Program-made: the position numbers and the translations under genes
DNA from: Acidobacteriaceae bacterium
GTDB taxonomy: Bacteria > Acidobacteriota > Terriglobia > Terriglobales > Acidobacteriaceae
Direction of reading: 5' to 3'
Assembly (NCBI GenBank): GCA_025361625.1
Contig: JANYKL010000078.1
Coordinates: 1-64,000, forward strand
DNA: 64,000 nucleotides
Shown here: one piece after another, positions 25,860 through 35,264 of the stretch
How positions within the stretch are numbered: the stretch's first letter is position 1
How the letters are laid out: the number at the start of each line of letters is the position of its first letter
Notes under the pieces: model-generated
What the model saw: only the letters and a program-made list of their open reading frames with translations
What the model was told of the DNA's origin: nothing
Database searches by the model: none

Positions 25860-25880
25860 TACCTGTGTAAGATTCAGACT

Positions 25881-26795
25881 GTGCTTCTTTTTTGGATACT
25901 CTTCAACTTATTTGTAGTCGCGATGCTGGTGCTCGACCTGGCGGTAATGAACCGGCGTCCAGAGGCACCAAAGTTCCGGCAGGCGCTCGCCTTGTCGGCG
26001 GTTTGGATCGCATTAGCCGCCAGTTTCGGCGTATTGGAATTCTTCTGGCACGGTCGCGCCCAGGCGCTGCAGTTCGTCACCGGATACGTGATCGAACTTT
26101 CGCTCAGCGTCGATAACCTTTTTGTCTTCTTGCTCATCTTTCGCTACTTCAAAGTACCCAGCGAGCATGAGCGAAAAATTTTATTCTGGGGAATTCTAGG
26201 CGCTCTTGTCATGCGCGGCGTTTTTATTGCCGCCGGAGTCGGGCTGATTCAACGCTTTGAGTGGATCACCTACATTTTCGGGGCCGTCCTCGTCTTTTCG
26301 GGTGCAAAGTTGTTTTTCCAGGGCGAAGCCCAGGTGGACCCCGACAACAACCTTATTTTGAAAGTTTTCCGCAAGTTTGTTCCGGTAACGAATGAATATG
26401 CCGGAAGCAAATTTTTTATCCGCCGCGAAACTCTCTACGCAACCCCGCTCTTTGTCGTACTTTTGATCGTCGAGACCACCGACATTCTTTTTGCCGTAGA
26501 CTCCATTCCAGCAGTTTTAGCCGTCACGTTGAATGCCTTCATCGTCTATACCTCGAACGTCTTTGCCATTCTTGGCCTACGCTCCATGTACTTTGCCATG
26601 GCCGGAATGCTCGACCGCTTCCACTATCTGCATTACGGACTTTCAATCATATTAATCATCGTGGGCTTGAAGATGCTTGCATCGCACTTTCTCACCATCC
26701 CTACCGAGTGGACTCTCGGGGCTGTACTCCTGGTGCTCGCAGCGTCCGTAGTAGCTTCAATTCGCAGGCCGCGCCAGGCACAACCATCTTCATGA
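25881..26795 (+). CDS. TerC-family integral membrane protein
   Basis: 304 residues with about eight membrane helices. The family motifs ELSLSVDNLFVFLLIFRYF (about 72-90) and ETTDILFAVDSIPAVLAVT (about 195-213) with buried aspartates are intact. Members are linked with tellurium resistance and with metal loading of exported proteins. The start is GTG at 25881. Its TGA overlaps the ATG of aroB (ATGA), so the two are probably cotranslated, though functionally unrelated. Confidence 0.9.
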   Translation: MLLFWILFNLFVVAMLVLDLAVMNRRPEAPKFRQALALSAVWIALAASFGVLEFFWHGRAQALQFVTGYVIELSLSVDNLFVFLLIFRYFKVPSEHERKILFWGILGALVMRGVFIAAGVGLIQRFEWITYIFGAVLVFSGAKLFFQGEAQVDPDNNLILKVFRKFVPVTNEYAGSKFFIRRETLYATPLFVVLLIVETTDILFAVDSIPAVLAVTLNAFIVYTSNVFAILGLRSMYFAMAGMLDRFHYLHYGLSIILIIVGLKMLASHFLTIPTEWTLGAVLLVLAASVVASIRRPRQAQPSS

Positions 26796-27883
26796 TCAAA
26801 ATTCCAGTTTCAACTCCCTCGCGATCTTACGAAGTCCTCATCGGTAGCGGATTGATCAGCCGCGCGGGGGAGTGTCTTCAAGGCGAGCTTCAAGGCCGGA
26901 AGGCAGTCATCGTCACCGCGGCCCCGGTGCGAAAGCGATGGGGCAAACTGCTTGCAAAATCACTGCAATCTGCCGCGATAACCGTTGATCTGCTCGAAAT
27001 GCCAGACGGAGAGACCGCCAAGCGTCTCTCCACGCTAGAGACGTTGGCAGAAAAATTACTCAAACTTGGCGCCGACCGTGACAGCGTGCTGATCGCTCTT
27101 GGTGGAGGCGTAATCGGCGATGTCACCGGATTTCTTGCGTCCATCTACATGCGCGGCATCGATGTGGTTCAGGTTCCAACCACCGTCGTTGCCCAGGTCG
27201 ATGCCGCCATCGGTGGCAAGACCGGAGTCGATCTCGTAACCGGCAAAAATTTGCTGGGGACATTTCATCAACCCAATGCGGTATTAGTCGACCCCGATGT
27301 GCTCGAAACGCTTCCGCCCCGCGAGTATCGGGCCGGCCTTTACGAGTCGCTTAAATGTGGGGTGATCGGCGATCCCTTACTTTTCGGCTTGTTTGAAGAG
27401 CGTTCTCGCGAGATTCTCGATCGCGACCCGGAAGTGGTCGAGAAAATAATCGCCGATTCCGTAAAGTTGAAAGCTTCTGTCGTCAGTGCCGATGAACGGG
27501 AGGGCGGGTTGCGGCAAGTCTTGAACTTTGGCCATACCATCGGCCACGCGCTCGAAGCCGAGACGAAATACACGCAGTTACTTCATGGCGAGGCCGTAGC
27601 GTGGGGCATGGTTGCAGCCACGCGCATCGCGCTCGCCTCCGGGACACTCGACACCGTAACCGCTGTACGAATCACGAACGCTGTCATGAATCTTCACAAG
27701 CTTCCGAGAATGAAATTCAATGCCGCAAACATAGTAAAGAGATTGCGCTCAGACAAGAAGACCCGGCACGGCATCGTCCATTTTGTTTTGCCAAGAGAGA
27801 TCGGCAAAGTTGAGATTGCGAGCGATGTGCCTGAGCCGATTGTCCGCTCCGCCGTAGATGAAATCCAAAAGCTCTCGCGCTGA
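26792..27883 (+). CDS. aroB: 3-dehydroquinate synthase
   Basis: Second step of the shikimate pathway: DAHP to 3-dehydroquinate, NAD- and zinc-dependent. About 363 residues. NAD-binding ALGGGVIGDVTGFLASIYMR (about 97-116), PTTVVAQVDAAIGGKTGVDL, NLLGTFHQP, the zinc glutamate in YRAGLYESLKCG, and zinc histidines in LNFGHTIGHALE (about 245) and LHGEAVAWGM are all present. The ATG at 26792 overlapping the terC stop was chosen over an earlier open frame because the protein starts with the family's IKIPVSTPSRSYEVLIGSGL. Confidence 0.95.
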   Translation: MIKIPVSTPSRSYEVLIGSGLISRAGECLQGELQGRKAVIVTAAPVRKRWGKLLAKSLQSAAITVDLLEMPDGETAKRLSTLETLAEKLLKLGADRDSVLIALGGGVIGDVTGFLASIYMRGIDVVQVPTTVVAQVDAAIGGKTGVDLVTGKNLLGTFHQPNAVLVDPDVLETLPPREYRAGLYESLKCGVIGDPLLFGLFEERSREILDRDPEVVEKIIADSVKLKASVVSADEREGGLRQVLNFGHTIGHALEAETKYTQLLHGEAVAWGMVAATRIALASGTLDTVTAVRITNAVMNLHKLPRMKFNAANIVKRLRSDKKTRHGIVHFVLPREIGKVEIASDVPEPIVRSAVDEIQKLSR

Positions 27884-27964
27884 GGCACGACCTCGCTGGA
27901 CACACTACATAAGAACGAAGTACAAAATCGAAGTTAACTACAAACGAAATCCGGTAACGGCACC

Positions 27965-28717
27965 ATGGGCTTAGACGAGAATCAGCGAGTAGTCGGGGCG
28001 ACTCCGGTGGGCACGGAAGATCGCGCCTCGGCCTCAAAAGCGGTGCGCGACATGTTTACCTCGATTGCTCCGCGCTATGACCTGCTGAATCACATTTTAT
28101 CGCTGAACATCGATCGGTTGTGGTGGTGGCGCACCGCGCGACAATTCGATGAAATCCTGAAGCGTCCCGGAATGAAAGTGCTTGACCTGTGCTGTGGGAC
28201 GGGCGATATGACCTTCGCGCTCAACCGCCGCGCCGGCCCTTCTACCACGATCTTTGGAGCCGATTTTTCCCACGCCATGATCGAGCGAGCATCCCAGAAG
28301 GGAAGCGCCACAAACCTGCGCTGGATCGAAGCGGACGCTCTATCCCTGCCATTTTCCGATGCTCGCTTCGATCTTCTGACTTCTGCTTTTGGGTTTAGAA
28401 ATCTCGCCGATTACGATGCAGGATTGCGCGAAATCGTGCGCGTTCTCACCCCCGGCGGCCAGTGCGCCATTCTCGATTTCGGAGAGCCCGGCGGATGGAT
28501 CGGGCACGCATATCGAATTTACTTCAAGAAAATTCTTCCCACGATCGGAACGCTACTTTCCGGAGTTCGCGGACCGTATGCGTATCTCCCCGCTTCGGTC
28601 GAGCGTTTTCCTGCGCCTGCGGAAATGTTAGAGCGTATGCGCCAGGCAGGTTTTCGCGAAGCCACTTGGACGCCTTATACCTTTGGCGTTGCCGGACTTT
28701 ACCGGGGATTCAAATAG
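27965..28717 (+). CDS. ubiE: Demethylmenaquinone/2-polyprenyl methyltransferase
   Basis: SAM-dependent C-methyltransferase for the last step of menaquinone (or ubiquinone) synthesis, 250 residues. MFTSIAPRYDLLNHILSLNI (about 30-49), the SAM motif VLDLCCGTGDMTFAL (about 73-87), DALSLPFSDARFDLLTSAFG (about 122-141) and GLRNLADYDAGL-like FGFRNLADYD identify UbiE/MenG. The quinone cannot be told from this gene; menaquinone would fit the lineage. It overlaps the convergent epimerase gene by 8 bp. Confidence 0.93.
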   Translation: MGLDENQRVVGATPVGTEDRASASKAVRDMFTSIAPRYDLLNHILSLNIDRLWWWRTARQFDEILKRPGMKVLDLCCGTGDMTFALNRRAGPSTTIFGADFSHAMIERASQKGSATNLRWIEADALSLPFSDARFDLLTSAFGFRNLADYDAGLREIVRVLTPGGQCAILDFGEPGGWIGHAYRIYFKKILPTIGTLLSGVRGPYAYLPASVERFPAPAEMLERMRQAGFREATWTPYTFGVAGLYRGFK

Positions 28718-29795
28718 CCGCCGCAGTCGAAAGCTGCGTTGGCGAACTAGCGAAAGAGTCCGCAAACGCCTCGGCGTTCGTCTTCTTGATCACCATCTCG
28801 TAGTCGTCACCGAGAAATCGCTTCAGCCGCTCCGTGTTCATGATGTATTGACCGGTCATGTAGGGTGTCGCATCTGGCGGGATGGCCGAAAGTTTTAAAC
28901 TCCACAGAAGTTCCAGCACGCGGCGCATCCCCCATCTGCCGGGAACGCGTATAAGCTTCGCCTTCGCCATCTCGATGCACTGCCCAAAGGTTAAAGACTC
29001 TCCCCGCCCCGCAACATTCAAGATCGTCAAGCGCTGAGCCTCGGGATCGCGAGTGAGAATCCACGCGATCAGGCGCGCCATGTCGTCGACATGCACAAAC
29101 TGAATTTTGTGATCCAGATATTGCCGCCCGTACGGAAGCATGCAGGGCAGGCGTTTTGACGACGCTCGCATGCGCGCCGCATATCGGCCCTTTCCGTTAG
29201 GAGTACCACGAAACGCCCCCATCAGGTAATTCTCAACCGAGGCTCCCGCAAAAATGTGAGGCCGCAGAATAAAGACGCCACACCCACGAAGCGCGGGGGC
29301 GCGCTGCTGCACCACCAGGTCGCTTTCCTTCTTGTGAAGCGCATACGGAAGAGTATGTGCCGAGAGCGGCGCGTCTTCTTCGACCGCAGCCGGAAGGTCT
29401 GATCCGTAGGCGGAAACGCTGCTCGGGAAAATAAATTGTCGAACGATGCTGCCCGCCGTTCGATTCGCTTCGGTGATGGCTTCAATCACCCGGGCGGTTC
29501 CGCCCACGTTGATCCTCCACATCCGATCGACGTCTAAAACGCCAGAGCGTTGCGGATCAATTACGAATGCAAGGTGAACTACCGATATCGGCTGAATCTC
29601 GCGGAGCAGAAGCAGCAACTCGCGCGTGGATTCTTCATTGCCCAGGTCGAGCGATACGAATTGTGAAACGGTGCATTGTGTCGGCGGCGTGACATCGACG
29701 CCAACCACCTGATAATCGGAAAGCATCGGGACCAACCTCTGCCCGAGGTTGCCGGAAACACCCGTAATCAGAATTGCTGGTTTTGAGCTATTCAT
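28710..29795 (-). CDS. NAD-dependent epimerase/dehydratase-family protein
   Basis: Extended short-chain dehydrogenase of 361 residues. Cofactor motif ITGVSGNLGQRLVPML (about 10-25) with acidic VVGVDV, the serine of FPSSVSAYGSD and the catalytic pair in YALHKKE (about 149-155). Substrate-side motifs are not specific enough to name a sugar nucleotide. It runs convergent to ubiE and upstream of no clear partner. Confidence 0.85.
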   Translation of the reverse strand: MNSSKPAILITGVSGNLGQRLVPMLSDYQVVGVDVTPPTQCTVSQFVSLDLGNEESTRELLLLLREIQPISVVHLAFVIDPQRSGVLDVDRMWRINVGGTARVIEAITEANRTAGSIVRQFIFPSSVSAYGSDLPAAVEEDAPLSAHTLPYALHKKESDLVVQQRAPALRGCGVFILRPHIFAGASVENYLMGAFRGTPNGKGRYAARMRASSKRLPCMLPYGRQYLDHKIQFVHVDDMARLIAWILTRDPEAQRLTILNVAGRGESLTFGQCIEMAKAKLIRVPGRWGMRRVLELLWSLKLSAIPPDATPYMTGQYIMNTERLKRFLGDDYEMVIKKTNAEAFADSFASSPTQLSTAAAI

Positions 29796-29919
29796 TCAAA
29801 CGCTTGGCATTATTCATGCAGAAGTTTTCGCTTGTCATGCCGAAGCTCGGCCCTATTCATCCAGACCAGGTCCCCTCCGTGGAGTCTGCTACTTTCATCG
29901 ACCCAGGGTGTCGAGAGCA

Positions 29920-31035
29920 TCAGTCCGGATCTTCGGCCTGCTCCGGCGGAGGTGTAGGTCCGCGGCGCGGCGCCGGTATCTGCGATTGAGTTGCGCCAAA
30001 ATACGCGTCGTTCATCTCCACATTATTCTGGTAGCTGCTCATACTATCGCGGTAGCGCTTGCTTGAAAGGGTGCTGCGAATCTCCGCTTTCACATCCTCG
30101 AGCGGCAAAACGCTTTTCGTGACAATCTTGTAAATGTAATATCCGCTTGCATCAGGAAGCACGTCTGAAACTTCGCCGGCTTTCAAATCCATGATGCTTT
30201 TATGAGAAGCCGGAAGCGTGTTGCGTCGCACTTTTTCCGACGCAGTTGGCGGAGGATTTCCCGGCAACCCCGCCGCGACATAAGCCTCTTTCTGCAACTT
30301 GTCCGGATCTTCGCCCTTCACAAGGCGAGCGTGCAGATCGACGCTCAATTTCTGCATTGCTGCTTCATCCGCTTTTCGCTGCGCCTCGGTGGGAGCAGTC
30401 GTCGCTGTCACTGCGGGTTTCATTCCTGCCTTAGTCGCTGTCGTTGCAGGACTTTTGGCAGAAATTTGTTTCGAGATCTGTTTCGTATGAGGAACAAAAA
30501 TCTTGGCGATCGTCGCCTTCTCATAAGCAGGTTGATTCTGCTGGTAATACTCGTTCAGGTCGGCATCAGAGATCTTGCCTGCGTCCTCTTGCAGTGCGTG
30601 GCTCAGCGCGAGCGAAAGAATCTGCAAGCGGGCGAAGCGCATGGTTTCAGCAAACTTCGCGTCTTTGTCAAGGCCGCGTTTTTCCGCCTCCGTCGCCATT
30701 CTTAGCATCGTCGTGTATTTGTTGGCCAGATTTCGTCGTACCGCCGGAGGCATGTTCGGTTGCAGCGCATCCACCAACTTGTCGAACTCCGCGCGCGTGA
30801 TCACTGTCTTGCAGGCATCGTTTTGTTTACCGTCGCTGCAGAACCCCTTGAGCGTTATCACGGGATCACTCGCCGCGACCTCAGCCTTGGGAGCTTCAGT
30901 CGGAGCTGCAGGGCCGCTCGGAGCCGTCGCCCCTGGTTCCGCCTTTTCCCCAGCCGGAGGGGCAGCCGGGGGTTGCGAAGTCTGGCCGAAAGCCATGCTC
31001 GCAAGTAATAAACAAACGCAGCTAAGATTACGCAT
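29920..31035 (-). CDS. Exported parvulin-type peptidyl-prolyl isomerase
   Basis: SurA/PrsA-like periplasmic chaperone, about 371 residues. Signal peptide MRNLSCVCLLLASMAFG, then a Pro/Ala-rich linker (about 20-60), a SurA N-type helical domain (VITRAEFDKLVDAL, RRNLANKYTTMLRMATEAEK) and a C-terminal rotamase-like domain (AKIFVPHTKQISKQI, LKAGEVSDVLPDASGYYIYK). An insert rich in Ala/Thr/Lys splits the rotamase region. I start at ATG 31035, with GGAGG upstream, as it opens the signal peptide. The Cys in the signal region is not a clear lipobox. Confidence 0.85.
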   Translation of the reverse strand: MRNLSCVCLLLASMAFGQTSQPPAAPPAGEKAEPGATAPSGPAAPTEAPKAEVAASDPVITLKGFCSDGKQNDACKTVITRAEFDKLVDALQPNMPPAVRRNLANKYTTMLRMATEAEKRGLDKDAKFAETMRFARLQILSLALSHALQEDAGKISDADLNEYYQQNQPAYEKATIAKIFVPHTKQISKQISAKSPATTATKAGMKPAVTATTAPTEAQRKADEAAMQKLSVDLHARLVKGEDPDKLQKEAYVAAGLPGNPPPTASEKVRRNTLPASHKSIMDLKAGEVSDVLPDASGYYIYKIVTKSVLPLEDVKAEIRSTLSSKRYRDSMSSYQNNVEMNDAYFGATQSQIPAPRRGPTPPPEQAEDPD

Positions 31036-31224
31036 TACGGAAACTCCTCCACTCGCTGTTCGCGGCCCATTTGCTGTCAAGTTTCATTGCTGTGCAAGTT
31101 CCCACTGGGCCAGGTCAAATCTCATTTGCTGTTCAACTCCCAACAATCCGCTTTAAAATTGAACAATCCAAAGACCGATGTCATCGTAGCATGACGCAAT
31201 GTTGCTCGGGGAACACCGAAGGCG

Positions 31225-31244
31225 TTGGATTCGAACGAATCCAA
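31225..31244 (+). promoter_or_regulatory. Nine-bp-arm inverted repeat before the CDF gene
   Basis: TTGGATTCG and CGAATCCAA are perfect inverted arms separated by AA. The element ends 16 bp before the ATG of the CDF transporter, directly upstream of its ribosome site. It could be a repressor operator or an RNA hairpin hiding the ribosome site. Confidence 0.55.
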
Positions 31245-31260
31245 AGCTATAAAGGCGGGT

Positions 31261-32691
31261 ATGTCTGAGGCACAAGCGGCGGCCAGAACGGGATTGATGC
31301 GCAAGGAGAAGCGAACCGCTGCCGGCAACTCGGTACTGGCCGCCGTGGTCATCACGACTCTCAAGATTGTCGTCGGAATATCGACCGGTTCCCTCGGCAT
31401 TTTATCCGAGGCTGCGCATTCTGGCCTGGACCTCGCAGCCGCTCTGGTAACGTTCTTTTCTGTGCAGGTTTCTGACAAGCCCGCCGATGCCGACCATCAG
31501 TATGGCCACGAGAAGTTTGAAAACTTTTCCGCGTTCATCGAGACCGCCTTGCTTCTACTTACCTGCGTTTGGATCGTCTACGAGGCGGTCAAGCGTCTCT
31601 TCTTTCAAAGTGTGGAGATTGAACCGAACATCGCTGCATTCGCCGTGATGTTCCTATCGATCGCGGTGGATGTTTGGCGTTCGCGTGCCCTCGGCCGGGT
31701 CGCGGCGAAATACGATAGCCAGGCGCTTGAGGCCGACGCGCTTCATTTTTCGACCGATGTTTGGTCGAGTTCGGTCGTCATCGCCGGCCTTGCCCTCGTG
31801 TGGCTTGCGAGAAGTTATCACGTTCATTGGTTGTTTCGCGCTGACCCGGTCGCCGCGCTCTTTGTGGCGGGCGTGGTTATTTCCGTCAGTTGGCGGCTCG
31901 CAAGAAAAACCGTCGACGCGCTGCTCGATGCCGCGCCCCCAGGAGTTCGCATCCAGATTCAAGAACGCCTTCGAACCGTCGAGGGCGTGCTCGATGTCGA
32001 CCGCGTGAGATTCCGCAAGGCTGGCAACCGTTTCTTTGCAGACGTATCCGTTGGATTGGAACGCAATTCCACCTTCCAGCGCTCACAGCAAGTGTCCGAT
32101 GCGGTGACATCGCGTGTGCAAGAGGTTCTTCCCGGGGCCGATGTTGTCGTGCATTCCGTTCCACGAGCGGGGAGGGCTGAAAATATTTTCGATCGGATCC
32201 GTGGAGTAGCCACGCGCCACAACTTCAACGTCCATGACGTGAGCGTGCAGGATCTGAACGGCCAGTTGCATGTCGAACAGCATCTCGAACTGGACGAGCG
32301 TCTCAGCATGAAGCACGCCCACGACGAAGTCACTCGCCTGGAAACAGAAATGCGCATCGAGGTGCCCGAAATCTCGACCATCCTCACCCACATCGAAAGC
32401 GAGCCTGCAACCATCGAGCGCGGCGAGCAGATTGTTCGCGAACCTAAGCTCGAGCAGCGACTCAAAAAGATTGTGAAACAATTTCCTGAAGTGATCGATG
32501 TCCACGATTTTCACTTTAAAAAAGTGAGGGCGCGCCTCTACGTTTCTTGCCACTGCACTTTGCCAGACGACATGCCGCTTTCGCGTGTTCACGATCTGCA
32601 GACGTCGCTTGAAACACGCTTCAAGCATGACGCTCCAGAATTATTCAGAGTTCTCATACATCCGGAACCAGTCACCGATAACCGCCGCTGA
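31261..32691 (+). CDS. CDF cation-efflux transporter with extended C-terminal region
   Basis: Divalent metal exporter of 476 residues; typical CDF proteins have about 300. The membrane domain has the metal-site motifs SEAAHSGLDLAAAL (about 57-70) and ADALHFSTDVWSSS (about 160-173), with DADHQYGHEKFEN between. After residue about 215 come what look like three ferredoxin-like dimerisation domains (near 215-290, 300-375 and 390-470) instead of one; HSVPRAGRAENIFDRI and HIESEPATIERGEQ mark the joints. ATG 31261 follows AAAGGCGGG; an upstream TTG start lies inside the inverted repeat. The metal (Zn, Fe or Mn) is not determinable. Confidence 0.88.
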   Translation: MSEAQAAARTGLMRKEKRTAAGNSVLAAVVITTLKIVVGISTGSLGILSEAAHSGLDLAAALVTFFSVQVSDKPADADHQYGHEKFENFSAFIETALLLLTCVWIVYEAVKRLFFQSVEIEPNIAAFAVMFLSIAVDVWRSRALGRVAAKYDSQALEADALHFSTDVWSSSVVIAGLALVWLARSYHVHWLFRADPVAALFVAGVVISVSWRLARKTVDALLDAAPPGVRIQIQERLRTVEGVLDVDRVRFRKAGNRFFADVSVGLERNSTFQRSQQVSDAVTSRVQEVLPGADVVVHSVPRAGRAENIFDRIRGVATRHNFNVHDVSVQDLNGQLHVEQHLELDERLSMKHAHDEVTRLETEMRIEVPEISTILTHIESEPATIERGEQIVREPKLEQRLKKIVKQFPEVIDVHDFHFKKVRARLYVSCHCTLPDDMPLSRVHDLQTSLETRFKHDAPELFRVLIHPEPVTDNRR

Positions 32692-32752
32692 CAGGGCCGC
32701 GAGCCGCATCGACGCTTGCGACCGCTGGCAGCGACGGACGAAAGGGAAGTGC

Positions 32753-33154
32753 ATGATCGCAGCATCCGTAAATTGGACTGACAACGAGCGCTACGTTGGA
32801 GCCGCGACATCGCGGCATGCCATTGTGCTAGACACAGCGAAAGAAAAAACCGCCAACAGCCCCATGGAATTGGTCTTGATCGGTTTGTGCGGCTGCACTG
32901 CGTCTGATGTGGTCGGAATTCTGCGTAAGAAGCGTGAGAAGTTCACTGCGCTCGAAGTCAAGGCAAGCGCCGAGCGAGCTGACGGCTACCCGGCCATCTA
33001 CACCTCGATTCACTTGACGTACGTCGTGACCGGCGAGGTTTCAAAAAAAGCAATAGAAGATGCCGTGAAACTCTCGAAAGAGAAATATTGCTCCGTCTCA
33101 GCCATGCTTGAGAAATCCGCGAAGATCACTTACACGATTGAGCAAATAATGTGA
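32753..33154 (+). CDS. OsmC-family protein
   Basis: Peroxide-related small protein of 133 residues. The two redox cysteines are visible in LIGLCGCTASDVVGIL (about 44-59) and KEKYCSVSAMLEKS (about 106-119), the arrangement of OsmC/YhfA proteins. The ATG at 32753 has AAAGGGA 7 nt upstream, so the longer open frame running back into the CDF gene is not used. Its stop overlaps the next gene's GTG start (GTGA), indicating one operon. Confidence 0.88.
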   Translation: MIAASVNWTDNERYVGAATSRHAIVLDTAKEKTANSPMELVLIGLCGCTASDVVGILRKKREKFTALEVKASAERADGYPAIYTSIHLTYVVTGEVSKKAIEDAVKLSKEKYCSVSAMLEKSAKITYTIEQIM

Positions 33155-34137
33155 GCGGAAAGCGCGATCCGCTGCGGGGCTACTTGTTTATCGGTGCCGC
33201 CACCTTTCTTTGGGGAGTTTCAGCCACCATGGGCCGCGCCGCCTTTACCGGGCATTTGCCCGCCTGGCTCGGAGCGTCCCTGAATTCTTCGCTGCCCAAT
33301 TCACTCAAAAACATCGATCCCCTGATCCTGTCGCAGAGTCGTGCAACGTTGTCGTTAGCTGTTCTCTTTCCGATCTTGTTACTACGCAGAGGGCCGGCGC
33401 AGCTCGCCGTCCCTCTGCGCGACGCCTTAAGATTCTTCCTGCTTGGAGTCTTCGGCATCGCCGCTTCGAACTATCTTTATTACCTGGCGATCCAGCGAAC
33501 AAACGTGGCGACAGCGATCATTTTGCAGTACACAGCCCCGGTTTGGGTCTTGATCTATACCGCTTTGCGTTCCAGTCAACGGCCGTCGTCCATCAAGATA
33601 TTGGCCGTTGCATTGTCCGTCGCCGGATGTGCGCTAGCCGTCGGGCTTGTCGGCTCTGGCGGGCTTCGGCTGGATGCCGTCGGAGTGATCGCCGCGCTGT
33701 TGGCAGCATTTTCTTTCGCGTTTTATAACATTGGCGGGCACTCCGTTCTCGCGCGCTATGATCGCTGGAAGGTGCTGCTCTGGGTCTTGTTCGCCGCCGC
33801 GCTTTTTTGGATTGTTGTCAACCCTCCGCAGAAAATTGTCGCCGCGCATTACGGGTTGGGCCAGTGGGTCTTTCTATTGCTCTTCTCCCTTGTATCCGTG
33901 CTCGGACCGTTTTCCTGTTACTTCGCTGGACTCCAGCACCTGGAACCGACGCGCGCTATCGTCACAAGTTGTTTGGAACCCGTCTTCAGCATCGTCATAA
34001 CGGCCCTGGTGCTCGGTGAACTGGTCCGGCCTGTGCAGACCGCAGGCATTGCGTTGGTACTCGGGGCGATCGTGCTGATTCAGTTGCCGGGACGAGGAGA
34101 AGGGCCGGACCAAATGGTGCTCGAGCCCGTGGAGTGA
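33151..34137 (+). CDS. EamA/DMT-superfamily transporter
   Basis: 328-residue inner-membrane protein with about ten helices in two EamA halves: YLFIGAATFLWGVSATMGR at the start, then IAASNYLYYLAIQRTNVATA and LQYTAPVWVLIYTAL (about 112-134), and a second set with LEPTRAIVTSCLEPVFSIV and GELVRPVQTAGIALVLGAI. Probable metabolite exporter, substrate unknown. Starts at GTG 33151, overlapping the OsmC stop. Confidence 0.88.
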   Translation: MSGKRDPLRGYLFIGAATFLWGVSATMGRAAFTGHLPAWLGASLNSSLPNSLKNIDPLILSQSRATLSLAVLFPILLLRRGPAQLAVPLRDALRFFLLGVFGIAASNYLYYLAIQRTNVATAIILQYTAPVWVLIYTALRSSQRPSSIKILAVALSVAGCALAVGLVGSGGLRLDAVGVIAALLAAFSFAFYNIGGHSVLARYDRWKVLLWVLFAAALFWIVVNPPQKIVAAHYGLGQWVFLLLFSLVSVLGPFSCYFAGLQHLEPTRAIVTSCLEPVFSIVITALVLGELVRPVQTAGIALVLGAIVLIQLPGRGEGPDQMVLEPVE

Positions 34138-34261
34138 GCCCTCAGGAAGCCAACCGCACCGGCGAAAGTAAAATCTTCGCCCTCAAGAAAACAATTCTCA
34201 ATTTCAATGCGGGTAATAGCAATCCCGCGTCCATCCACATTCGCCCAAGCGGTGCCCCTAG

Positions 34262-35227
34262 TTACAACGCGCCCGCACGTTTTTTCAAATGCTTGAAATA
34301 TCTCTCCGCTTTTCGCACATCGCGTCCAATCTGCTCTTTCAAAGCTTCAACCGACGGAAATTTGATCTCGTCGCGAAGGCGATGCAGAAAGTAAACCTCA
34401 ACCCCAGTTTCCGCAGTGAGTTCGAGCGGATGAAAGTTCAAAAGGTGCGACTCGATGGCGAAGGAATCGCTGCCGAAGGTTGGGCGGTTGCCAACATTCG
34501 TAACCGAGTCAAAGCACTCAGCCGTCGCGCCGGCCCCAACGCGAGTGCGAGTGATATATACCCCATCTTTCGGAACCAGTTCCTCATAGCGCGATAGGTT
34601 AATGGTCGGGACGGTGTACTTCGAACCATAGCCGCGGCCTCGTCCCGGAGTCGAAAGAATGCTGAAGGGGCGAGCGAGCAGATGACGTGCTCGGCTCACC
34701 CTGCCTTCACGTAACAACTTACGGATCTGGCTGCTGGATACGGCTTCTCCACGCAACCGCATCTCGGGATAATCGCGCACCACAAAATTCATCTGCTCGC
34801 CGAACTCTCGCAAGGTGTCAATGTTGCCCTCAGCTCGATGACCGAAGCGAAAGTTGTACCCCTCATGAACTTCAATCGGGCGCAGCCGATTATTCAGGAT
34901 TTCCTTGACGAATTCGAAGGGCGTCATTATCGAAAGATCCCGCGAGAAGGGGAGCACCACCACCGCGTCAATCCCGGTCTTTTCGAGCAACCGCAATTTC
35001 TCTTGCATCGGAGTCAGAAGCTTCAGGTCGTTGCCCGGGCGCAATATGCGGGTTGGGTGAGGATCGAAGGTCACCGCAACCGATTTTGCGGCAGCAACTT
35101 TTGCGCGCTCCACAATTTCGGCGAGGACCTTGCCGTGAGCTCGATGAACGCCGTCAAAGTTCCCCACGCTGACCACGGTTCGACCGAGATCTACAGGAAT
35201 CGCGTCGAGGCTGCGGAAAACTTGCAT
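34262..35227 (-). CDS. ribF: Bifunctional riboflavin kinase/FAD synthetase
   Basis: Makes FMN and FAD from riboflavin; about 321 residues. N-terminal nucleotidyltransferase domain with SVGNFDGVHRAHGKVLAEI (about 20-38), VTFDPHPTRIL, GYNFRFGHRAEGN and RGEAVSSSQIRKLL; C-terminal kinase domain with GRGRGYGSKYTVPTINL (about 193-209), NVGNRPTFG and VEVYFLHRLRDEIKF. The start was set at ATG 35227 (QVFRSLDAIP) by family N-terminus; a TTG 16 codons upstream overlaps the neighbouring hydrolase gene. No FMN riboswitch is seen. Confidence 0.94.
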   Translation of the reverse strand: MQVFRSLDAIPVDLGRTVVSVGNFDGVHRAHGKVLAEIVERAKVAAAKSVAVTFDPHPTRILRPGNDLKLLTPMQEKLRLLEKTGIDAVVVLPFSRDLSIMTPFEFVKEILNNRLRPIEVHEGYNFRFGHRAEGNIDTLREFGEQMNFVVRDYPEMRLRGEAVSSSQIRKLLREGRVSRARHLLARPFSILSTPGRGRGYGSKYTVPTINLSRYEELVPKDGVYITRTRVGAGATAECFDSVTNVGNRPTFGSDSFAIESHLLNFHPLELTAETGVEVYFLHRLRDEIKFPSVEALKEQIGRDVRKAERYFKHLKKRAGAL

Positions 35228-35264
35228 AGGTTGAATCGATAACCGGGAAATAACCGGACAAAGA

